A DNA stretch of 8,690 nucleotides. Origin: Fidelibacterota bacterium (lineage in GTDB: Bacteria > Fidelibacterota > Marinisomatia > Marinisomatales > TCS55). Position 1 is the stretch's first letter, and the number at the start of each line of letters is the position of its first letter. The notes under the pieces are model-generated. The model did no database searches and was not told the origin of the DNA. It saw only the letters and a program-made list of their open reading frames with translations. The stretch lies in the NCBI GenBank assembly GCA_002701875.1, contig NZWI01000013.1:1-8690 (forward strand). Reading direction: 5' to 3'. The position numbers and the translations under genes are program-made. Positions 1 through 5,944 of the stretch are shown in pieces.

Positions 1-162
1 ACGCTTGCAGTAATGAACAATTTGGTTATTCCGCTAGGATTGATTATAGAATTAATTGTTTTCCCAAAAGTAATTAATCTCGAAACATTTTTAATCGGAA
101 CACTAATAATTATTGGTACAATAATTATGTCTTTGAAAATTGATAGTAAGGTTAATATATAA
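1..162 (+). CDS. C-terminal end of a probable EamA/DMT-family transporter (5' end outside window)
   Basis: The first reading frame is open from base 1 to a TAA stop at 160-162 and gives the last 53 residues of a protein whose start lies left of the window. The fragment reads as two hydrophobic helices (about residues 5-20 and 29-47), with MNNLVIPLG in the first, a short Phe-Pro-containing loop, then LIGTLIIIGTII, and a short polar lysine-containing tail. A last pair of helices of this form, with a conserved Gly in the final helix, is typical of EamA-type drug/metabolite transporters (inner membrane, substrate very variable). No substrate can be proposed. The gene converges on nagX with a single base between the two stop codons, so it is not part of the recycling operon. 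Other small multipass transporters could end similarly, so the family call is moderate. Confidence 0.55.
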   Translation, partial: TLAVMNNLVIPLGLIIELIVFPKVINLETFLIGTLIIIGTIIMSLKIDSKVNI

Positions 163-163
163 A

Positions 164-187
164 CTATATTTTGATATAGATTTTTTT
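164..187 (+). terminator. Candidate intrinsic terminator for the upstream transporter gene
   Basis: A perfect 6-bp inverted repeat, CTATAT at 164-169 and ATATAG at 174-179 with a TTTG loop, is followed by A and then seven T residues (181-187). It begins two bases after the transporter stop codon, where a rho-independent terminator belongs. It lies inside the 3' end of the opposing nagX gene. The stem has only two G-C pairs, so it would be weak. Read on the minus strand, the same hairpin is followed by the poorer tract TTTATATAT and might also help end the operon. Confidence 0.4.
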
Positions 188-1288
188 CCTGTCCATCCAT
201 GTAAGTATAAGTAAGAATATTATTATGTGAAAAAATGCAAAGAGCAATGACCCATTAATATTTCCTGCTAGAGGCTGGAAGATAGTTTTATAAAAATAAG
301 AATATCCTGAGATCATTTTCCCTTCAAGCTCAAAGCTAATTTTTAATAATATTTTTACCCATATACTAGATAGCACATAAAGGAAAATTGCATTAGACCC
401 TAAAATCACAAAAGGTTTGGTCCACCAATTAATTTTTTTTATATCAACTAACCAAATCAGTCCAGCTAGTAAGATAATTGCAATCCCTCCTGTATATAAT
501 ACATAAGAACTTGTCCATAGTTGCTTGTTAATTGGGAAAATAAAACCCCATAGCCAACCAATAATAATCAATAACGAACCTAGTACTGCCATTCTTTGTG
601 CATTATCCTCATGATCCTTCGTTGTTTTGATCATAGTGCCAACCAAAAACCCAATAAGGACGGTAACGACAGATGGCACTGTGCTTAATAGACCCTCCGG
701 ATCAAATTGTATTCCTGTGCCTCCATATAAATGACTCTTACCTAATAAAAATTGATCAATAACCAATATAAGATTAGTTTTAAGTACGTATGGGTCTTGA
801 CCTGAGTACCATCCATAACCCATTAAAAGGATCCAATAGCCAACAAGAAGAATAAATGATGTATTAACTATACCTTTAACATCAAATCGTAAAACAATAA
901 AACTAGCAAAAAAGTATGCTAAAGCGATACGTTGAAGAACACCTAGTATTCTAAAAGAAGACCAATCCCAGTCTTGGCGAATAAATGGGAATGCATTTAA
1001 TAGTAAACCAATAATGAAAATCGTGATTGTTCTAAATATAATCTTATTAAATAAAGGTCCATATTTACAAATATCATATTTGTCAAATGAGAACGTCATT
1101 GCAACGCCAATAATAAATAGAAAGAAGGGGAATACGAGATCAGTAAGAGTACATCCATGCCATTGAGCATGTCTGAGTGGTGAATAAACATAAGCCCATG
1201 TACCAGGTGTATTTACAATAACCATAAGAGCCATTGTAGCACCACGAAATATATCAAGGGCCATAAATCTATTGATATGTTGTGTCAA
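164..1288 (-). CDS. nagX: NagX/HGSNAT-like membrane acyltransferase (DUF5009 type)
   Basis: This is a 374-residue multipass inner-membrane protein with about ten hydrophobic segments. It resembles bacterial NagX and the transmembrane acetyltransferase of human HGSNAT, which passes an acetyl group from acetyl-CoA across a membrane to an amino sugar. Family landmarks are LDIFRG at residues 11-16, His40 in HAQWHG, DLVFPFFLFIIG at 50-61, ILGVLQRIALAY at 114-125 and GSNAIFLYVLS at 297-307. The histidine before the W-x-G motif corresponds to the proposed acetyl-carrying active-site His of HGSNAT, and it is present here. The start is TTG at 1286-1288, overlapping the ampG stop (TTGA). A GGGAG five bases upstream supports it; Met9 is the alternative. 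This is the last gene of the operon. In other bacteria nagX sits in GlcNAc-use loci, and whether it transports or acetylates is unsettled. Here the context points to amino sugars from peptidoglycan. Confidence 0.85.
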   Translation of the reverse strand: MTQHINRFMALDIFRGATMALMVIVNTPGTWAYVYSPLRHAQWHGCTLTDLVFPFFLFIIGVAMTFSFDKYDICKYGPLFNKIIFRTITIFIIGLLLNAFPFIRQDWDWSSFRILGVLQRIALAYFFASFIVLRFDVKGIVNTSFILLVGYWILLMGYGWYSGQDPYVLKTNLILVIDQFLLGKSHLYGGTGIQFDPEGLLSTVPSVVTVLIGFLVGTMIKTTKDHEDNAQRMAVLGSLLIIIGWLWGFIFPINKQLWTSSYVLYTGGIAIILLAGLIWLVDIKKINWWTKPFVILGSNAIFLYVLSSIWVKILLKISFELEGKMISGYSYFYKTIFQPLAGNINGSLLFAFFHIIIFLLILTWMDRKKIYIKI

Positions 1289-2568
1289 ATTATCTCCCTT
1301 TTTATACCAAATTTAGAATCAATTTTAAGGAATTTTATCAAAATAAGTCCTGGAATTGTAGCAAGTATAACCCAATTAAAGAAATATTTGTATCCGATAC
1401 TTTCTTGAAGGAAACCACTAAACATTCCTGGTATCATCATTCCCAAAGCCATAAAACCTGTACATATTGCATAATGCGCTGTTTTATGTTCACCTTCAGA
1501 TAGCATCATCATATATAACAGATAAGCAGTGAAACCAAATCCATATCCAAATTGCTCTATAGCAACAAAAAAACTGACTAAATAATAATTTTCTGGCTGG
1601 GTATATGCCATATAAACATATACAATATCTGGTAATTTCATAGCAAGAGCCATCCAAATGATCCAATACTTTAAGCCATTTTTTGAGACTAGCAGACCAC
1701 CAGCAATTCCCCCAAGAGTTAACATGATCATACCTAGTGTACCATAAATAAATCCATATTCTGATGTCGATAGTCCTAGTCCACCCATTTCCATTGAATC
1801 AAGCATAAATAAAGGTGCAATCTTCACCAACTGAGCTTCTCCAAATCGATAGATCAGGATAAAACAAATCGCCATTAATATTTGAGGTTTATTAAAATAA
1901 GAAATAAATACTTTTAAAAAATTCGGAATTACTTCATTAAGGTTAAGTGTCGATTGATTGTTATCTTGTCTTGGGTGAGGCAACATAAACTTATGATAAA
2001 AAGCAAATACAATGAAGAGAATAGCTAAAATCCCAAATATTATTGACCATGCTAGGGTAACATTGTTATACAAATTTTCTAATTGGCCTGCTAAAATAAC
2101 TAGTAATCCTTGACCAGTAAGTATTGCAAAACGATAGAAAGTGTTTCTTATTCCAACAAACCATGCTTGATCGTGCGATGAAAGTCCAAGCATGTAAAAT
2201 CCATCGGCTGCAATATCATGCGTAGATGAGCTAAATGCTATAAGCCAGAAAAAGACAAGAGTGTACCGCAACATATTTGATGTTGGGATAGTTAATGCAA
2301 CACCTGCTAGTCCAGCTCCTATAAATAGTTGCATTAAAATAATCCAAAATCGTTTAGTTTTAAAAATATCAACAAATGGACTCCATAATGGTTTTATTAC
2401 CCATGGTAGATAAAGCCAGCTTGTATATAAAGCAATTTCAGAATTTGATAAATTTAATTTTTTATACATTACAACAGATACTATCATCACAAATGCATAG
2501 GGTAGACCTTCAGCATAATAGAGTGATGGTATCCAAGTCCAAGGATTGGCTTTTCTCATTTGACTCAT
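1285..2568 (-). CDS. ampG: AmpG-like muropeptide permease (MFS)
   Basis: A 427-residue major facilitator protein with about twelve membrane helices and a hydrophilic central loop (about residues 195-215). It resembles AmpG, the inner-membrane importer of GlcNAc-anhydroMurNAc and its peptides in peptidoglycan recycling. Landmarks are PSLYYAEGLPY at 14-24 in helix 1, WLYLPWVIKPLWSPFVD at 51-67, the loop STHDIAADGF at 115-124, RNTFYRFAILTGQG at 141-154, and HKTAHYAICTGFMALGMM at 361-378. At 427 residues it is shorter than E. coli AmpG (491), in line with my recollection of Bacteroidota members. The start at 2566-2568 overlaps the stop of the SpoIID-like gene (ATGA). A second ATG three codons on (MRKANPW) is an equally plausible start, since neither has a Shine-Dalgarno sequence. 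The stop overlaps the nagX start. The neighbouring NagZ, kinase and NagX support a muropeptide substrate rather than another sugar. Confidence 0.88.
   Translation of the reverse strand: MSQMRKANPWTWIPSLYYAEGLPYAFVMIVSVVMYKKLNLSNSEIALYTSWLYLPWVIKPLWSPFVDIFKTKRFWIILMQLFIGAGLAGVALTIPTSNMLRYTLVFFWLIAFSSSTHDIAADGFYMLGLSSHDQAWFVGIRNTFYRFAILTGQGLLVILAGQLENLYNNVTLAWSIIFGILAILFIVFAFYHKFMLPHPRQDNNQSTLNLNEVIPNFLKVFISYFNKPQILMAICFILIYRFGEAQLVKIAPLFMLDSMEMGGLGLSTSEYGFIYGTLGMIMLTLGGIAGGLLVSKNGLKYWIIWMALAMKLPDIVYVYMAYTQPENYYLVSFFVAIEQFGYGFGFTAYLLYMMMLSEGEHKTAHYAICTGFMALGMMIPGMFSGFLQESIGYKYFFNWVILATIPGLILIKFLKIDSKFGIKREII
1294..1298 (-). promoter_or_regulatory. Shine-Dalgarno sequence deciding the TTG start of nagX
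   Basis: On the minus strand GGGAG (part of AAAAAGGGAG) lies five bases before the TTG at 1288-1286, a good spacing for ribosome binding. It sits inside the end of ampG. It is the only clear Shine-Dalgarno sequence seen before any of the six start codons in this window. It makes TTG more likely than the in-frame ATG eight codons later. Confidence 0.55.
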
Positions 2569-3818
2569 ACTTTGTAAATAGTTTTTATTGTTGATTTTGG
2601 ATAATAGTGACTAAGAATATCATATACTTTCTTTTTTGAAAATGCCATTCCCAATGCACCTATTTGGCAAAGTCCAACGCCATGACCCCATCCTTTGCCC
2701 TCTAATAAAAAATCTCCATTTAGTTTTGATACCGTAAATGCAGAACTAAATAAAAATGATTTGGACAAAATATTCCTAATTTCATATTCAGAATTAATAC
2801 TTAAGGTTTGAACCTCATTCTTTATGTTCAGATAATCAACTCCAAGTTTAATTATTCGTCCCGATTTACCTTTGTCAAGGGGATTCAATTCCAAAATTTT
2901 AGATATTCGAATCTGAAGTGTTTGTTGAATTGTATTAATGAGTTCTTCTTGCTTAACAACATAATTCCATCTAAAATATTTATCATTTTCATCAACATTG
3001 CCAATATATCTTTTTACTGATTTTTCTGGAATCATTTCAGGATCACAATAGGCTACACCTTTACTATTTAAATCAGAAATTGAAGTCAAGTAGGGTATAG
3101 GGTCACCACCCCATACGTTTTCATATTTTTCAGTTAATCCTCCACATGATTTTGAATATCGTGCATCACAAATATTATTTTTATAGATAAGAACTTTTCC
3201 GTACGTATTGTTCACAATTGAAATAGTGTCCGAATTACAATTGTTAATACCTTGATATCTTTGACAGCAGTCGTCATTACAAATATCAAATCCTAGATTT
3301 TGGTGCTTTTGTTCAATATTAGCGAGTAGCCACGATCGTGCGACAATTGCTTGCGCTTTTAAAAATTCTGGTGGACACATAGCGCTCATTTCTGATGTAG
3401 ACACACATTTCAAATATTGTTCTAATGGTAATTCATTTATAACTATCAATTTTCCATCTATAATAAAGAATTCTATTTTACCCCAATATTTAACTGTAAT
3501 CTTCTTTTCCCAATGAAAACCACGGCCAGCTAACATATTAGGTAATGTAATATGAGATGCGTCATTTGAGAGATGAGGAATAAAGCTAACTATAGATGTT
3601 TCTAACTCAAGATCGGGAAGAAATAGTTTATTATCTTTAAGTAAGATAGAAATTTTTCTCTGATTTTTACATGATGGATAATGCTTTTTATCGGTTTCCA
3701 TTTCATAAGATTCTGTGTCAGAAAGTAAAACATGAGTTTCCTTGATCTCATCTTTAGGTATAACAATGCCCACTCGAATTGTAGGCTCTTTTTTTGGTAT
3801 TTCTCCTGGAATCAACAT
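2565..3818 (-). CDS. SpoIID/LytB-domain protein without a signal peptide
   Basis: A 417-residue protein of the SpoIID/LytB family, whose studied members are lytic transglycosylases that cut peptide-free glycan strands. Family motifs are LEQYLKCVSTSEMS at 132-145, with Glu143 at the catalytic glutamate position. These are followed by FLKAQAIVARSW at 152-163, CNDDCCQRYQG at 180-190 in the metal-binding loop, YSKSCGGLTE at 221-230 and GKGWGHGVGLCQIGALGMA at 374-391. The loop usually contains a His before the Cys-Gln; here that residue is Cys184. The chain is longer than B. subtilis SpoIID, mainly by an insert around 250-365. The N-terminus starts MLIPGEIPKKEP and is not hydrophobic, and no upstream in-frame extension would add a signal peptide, so the protein appears cytoplasmic. 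The start overlaps the kinase by 7 bases, and the end overlaps ampG by 4. The role is inferred to be muropeptide processing, not sporulation. Confidence 0.85.
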   Translation of the reverse strand: MLIPGEIPKKEPTIRVGIVIPKDEIKETHVLLSDTESYEMETDKKHYPSCKNQRKISILLKDNKLFLPDLELETSIVSFIPHLSNDASHITLPNMLAGRGFHWEKKITVKYWGKIEFFIIDGKLIVINELPLEQYLKCVSTSEMSAMCPPEFLKAQAIVARSWLLANIEQKHQNLGFDICNDDCCQRYQGINNCNSDTISIVNNTYGKVLIYKNNICDARYSKSCGGLTEKYENVWGGDPIPYLTSISDLNSKGVAYCDPEMIPEKSVKRYIGNVDENDKYFRWNYVVKQEELINTIQQTLQIRISKILELNPLDKGKSGRIIKLGVDYLNIKNEVQTLSINSEYEIRNILSKSFLFSSAFTVSKLNGDFLLEGKGWGHGVGLCQIGALGMAFSKKKVYDILSHYYPKSTIKTIYKV

Positions 3819-4837
3819 GGAACTAGATAAGATTTTGCAGCGAGTCCAATAATAGGTGCTGAACGAAGATTTGATAAGACGATACGATCTTTATCAAAAC
3901 CTTCATTATTAATAAAATAGTTTTTTATTTCAGTTGCACTATTCACGCAGTTAATGAATAAAGTTTCTATCACTTCAGAAAAAATAATTGCTCCTTCGTT
4001 AGATTGTAAAAAGTCAGATAGCCTTTGTCCAATAACAATTCGATCTAATAATGTTCCATGGTAAGGATGCACATTTTCAATATTCCTATCAGTTATAAAT
4101 TGATTATTCCAACCAGAAAAAATCGTGGAAATCCTTTCAAAGAGAAGGTTGCCTAGCATCAAACCGATTTCTTTATCAGATCTAGATGTCCTTAGTCGAT
4201 TAATCCCAGACATGGAGCTAAATGATTCAAATGAGGTATCCTTTTCTATTACTAATTCCCAAACTTTAGCGATCCATTTAGCTGCATCATCAAAAGAAAT
4301 TAATTTTCCTTGTAGTTTTAATCCATCTGCCGTTCCTGTTCCGCCACCAATATAATAGGCGTTCTCAATATTCCTGAAAGCACCAGTTTTTCCAAATTCT
4401 TCTCCCCATGCGCACATATCCGCATCACTTTCTATTGATTGAATTTTATATTTCAATGATAATCGTTTTTCTAACTCATCACATAGATTAGGTATACGTG
4501 GTCCATTGACCATTGCTTTTATACCCCTCTTGTTAGCGGTTTTAATTCCAGGCATTGCGATTGCAATTGGAATTGGATCTTCTTCAATTATTTGTTCTAT
4601 AACCTCTGTGATACATTCAATGTATAATTGTGATTGGTTTTGTTCTGGCTTTGTTAACTGTTTGTTTGCTAGTTGTTTTTCAAGTGTTAAGGGTACAAAA
4701 TTTGAATCATAGGATTTATGGTCTTTATACTGAATTTCCTTTATAGGCTTTATTAGCTCAAATGTCTGGTCATCTATTCTTATAACTTGAGCGCCAGAGA
4801 CTTTTGTGGCACCCCCATCTATTCCAATTATTTTCAT
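3812..4837 (-). CDS. ROK/ASKHA-type amino-sugar kinase, probable
   Basis: A 341-residue cytoplasmic protein with the hallmarks of an actin/hexokinase-fold sugar kinase. The N-terminal phosphate-binding motif is IGIDGGATK at 4-12, followed by IAIAMPGIKT at 91-100. ESDADMCAWGEEFG at 136-149 aligns with the ROK E-N-D-A-N segment, with Asp138 as the likely catalytic base. A second phosphate loop, GGGTGT, lies at 164-169, and SNLRSAPIIGLAA at 322-334 matches the C-terminal helix region. The ROK zinc motif (CxCGxxGC) and the ExGH sugar-binding motif are both absent, so this is a divergent branch. Its start overlaps the nagZ stop (ATGA), which ties its expression to the enzyme that releases GlcNAc and anhydroMurNAc sugars. 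GlcNAc is the simplest substrate guess; MurNAc or anhydroMurNAc cannot be excluded. It is not an AnmK homologue by motif. Confidence 0.75.
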   Translation of the reverse strand: MKIIGIDGGATKVSGAQVIRIDDQTFELIKPIKEIQYKDHKSYDSNFVPLTLEKQLANKQLTKPEQNQSQLYIECITEVIEQIIEEDPIPIAIAMPGIKTANKRGIKAMVNGPRIPNLCDELEKRLSLKYKIQSIESDADMCAWGEEFGKTGAFRNIENAYYIGGGTGTADGLKLQGKLISFDDAAKWIAKVWELVIEKDTSFESFSSMSGINRLRTSRSDKEIGLMLGNLLFERISTIFSGWNNQFITDRNIENVHPYHGTLLDRIVIGQRLSDFLQSNEGAIIFSEVIETLFINCVNSATEIKNYFINNEGFDKDRIVLSNLRSAPIIGLAAKSYLVPC

Positions 4838-5886
4838 GAAATATTAATTATCGATTTCATATTGAGAACTCTGAAATATGATTTTTCTAAATCATCAATA
4901 GAAATTTTGTCCTCATCTAGAAGTTTCATAACTATTAAATGTACTTTTTTTATGATATTAGGATCATATATAAGATTATTTCCAAAACAAAAAATATCTA
5001 TACCTGCATTTATCATCAACTCTAATACGGTTTCCAAATTATATACATCTGATATAGCTTTCATCTGCGGATCATCACTAATCACAACTCCCTCAAAACC
5101 CATCTTATTTCTAAGAAGGTCCTGTATTATTGATTTTGATAGCGTAGCAGGATATGTGTTATCTAGCTCACTATGGAATAAATGCGATATCATGATAGCA
5201 TTTAAAGAATTATTATTGATTAACTCTTTATAAGGAAATAATTCATTTGATGACCAAGTTTTTGACACATCTACAAAACTATTGTGAGTATCTCCAATAG
5301 CGCTTCCCTGCCCAGGAAAATGTTTTGCTACAGTCATTACATTATTATCTAAATGTGCTTTTATGAATTCTTGAGAGTGGGCTATAACTTTTTTTGGATC
5401 ACTTGATAAGCACCGATCTTTTTGTGCAATAAAACTATTTGGATTAATAGATAGATCTAGGACAGGTGCAAAATTTAAATTAATCCCATAATGCGCAAGT
5501 GTTTTAGCTGTCAGTTCTGCATTTTCTTTTGTGATTATTAGTTCATTAATTTTTCCTAATTCTGCCCAAGTTTTTGAATCAGGGAAACCATAGTCAGGTT
5601 TTAACCTATTAACTTTCCCTCCTTCTTGATCAATTGCAATCAAAAGAGGAATGTTGTTGTATTTCCGAAGTGAATTTGTAAAGCTCGTTAATTGTTTGGG
5701 AGATCGAATATTATGTAGTGATGAAGGTGAAGTTGTGATATCCTCATCATACAATATGACTCCACCAATTGGATATCCTTCAATTGATTCAAAGAATGAG
5801 AACACGTCATTTTTCGTGTATCCATGTAACCCAACCATAATCATTTGGCCAATAATATTTGATATATCTGGATTTTGATATTTCAT
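4834..5886 (-). CDS. nagZ: Cytoplasmic NagZ-like GH3 beta-N-acetylglucosaminidase
   Basis: A 350-residue single-domain glycoside hydrolase family 3 enzyme, the usual size of Gram-negative NagZ, without a signal peptide. NagZ removes GlcNAc from GlcNAc-(anhydro)MurNAc(-peptide) in the cytoplasm after import by AmpG. Motifs seen are GGVILYDED at 41-49, LLIAIDQEGGKVNRL at 81-95, FAPVLDL at 139-145, KHFPGQG at 188-194, the catalytic Asp199-Thr-His201 dyad on the mobile loop, and nucleophile Asp271 in VVISDDPQM. The loop motif normally reads KHFPGHG; the second His is Gln193 here, while the acid/base His201 and nucleophile are kept, so activity is expected. The start codon at 5884-5886 is the first gene of the leftward operon and faces the divergent fusion gene. 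No Shine-Dalgarno sequence precedes it. The stop overlaps the kinase start by four bases. Confidence 0.9.
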   Translation of the reverse strand: MKYQNPDISNIIGQMIMVGLHGYTKNDVFSFFESIEGYPIGGVILYDEDITTSPSSLHNIRSPKQLTSFTNSLRKYNNIPLLIAIDQEGGKVNRLKPDYGFPDSKTWAELGKINELIITKENAELTAKTLAHYGINLNFAPVLDLSINPNSFIAQKDRCLSSDPKKVIAHSQEFIKAHLDNNVMTVAKHFPGQGSAIGDTHNSFVDVSKTWSSNELFPYKELINNNSLNAIMISHLFHSELDNTYPATLSKSIIQDLLRNKMGFEGVVISDDPQMKAISDVYNLETVLELMINAGIDIFCFGNNLIYDPNIIKKVHLIVMKLLDEDKISIDDLEKSYFRVLNMKSIINIS

Positions 5887-5898
5887 TAGAAGTTCTAA
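5886..5898. repeat. 13-bp palindrome at the nagZ start, possible operator
   Basis: TTAGAAGTTCTAA is a perfect inverted repeat with 6-bp arms around a central G. It begins at the last base of the nagZ start-codon complement and extends into the intergenic region. A partial copy of its core, GAAGTTC, recurs at 5922-5928, 33 bases from the one at 5889-5895. The position would let a bound protein block leftward transcription or translation initiation. In AT-rich DNA such a short palindrome can arise by chance. Confidence 0.25.
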
Positions 5899-5944
5899 AG
5901 AAAAGTTAAAGACTTATAAGGGAAGTTCAGTTAATTTTTATACT
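5887..5944. promoter_or_regulatory. Divergent promoter region between nagZ and the GH3-serine hydrolase gene
   Basis: These 58 bases are the only true intergenic space in the window and must carry the start signals of both divergent units unless promoters lie inside the coding regions. On the minus strand TAACTTTT (complement of 5901-5908) matches seven of eight positions of the Bacteroidota -7 consensus TAnnTTTG, but no TTTG box is seen at the expected distance upstream, so the match is weak. On the plus strand only AT-rich runs such as TTATAAG (5914-5920) are visible. Neither flanking start codon has a Shine-Dalgarno sequence. Confidence 0.5.

Larger units (their letters stand above)
164..5886 (-). 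other. Five-gene muropeptide-recycling operon (nagZ, kinase, SpoIID-like, ampG, nagX)
   Basis: All five minus-strand genes overlap their neighbour: by 4 bases at 4834-4837, 7 at 3812-3818, 4 at 2565-2568 and 4 at 1285-1288. There is no internal gap for a promoter or terminator between genes, which implies one transcript starting in 5887-5944 and translational coupling. The order places two cytoplasmic enzymes first, then the SpoIID-like protein, then two membrane proteins. The only Shine-Dalgarno sequence is before the last gene. Confidence 0.8.

Noticed and set aside
1282..1503. Several 68-76-codon plus-strand frames (here and at 2376, 2808, 4125, 4506, 5651)
   Set aside because: All are antisense to well-supported minus-strand genes, lack ribosome sites and have compositions expected of reverse-complement coding DNA.
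2565..3818. Sporulation role suggested by the SpoIID name
   Set aside because: There are no other sporulation genes, and the gene is embedded in a nagZ/ampG operon; SpoIID/LytB domains occur widely in non-spore-formers.
4787..5233. A 148-codon open frame on the plus strand opposite nagZ and the kinase start
   Set aside because: It lies antisense to two genes with clear family motifs, and its product shows no recognisable motif or sensible start signal; it is a shadow frame.
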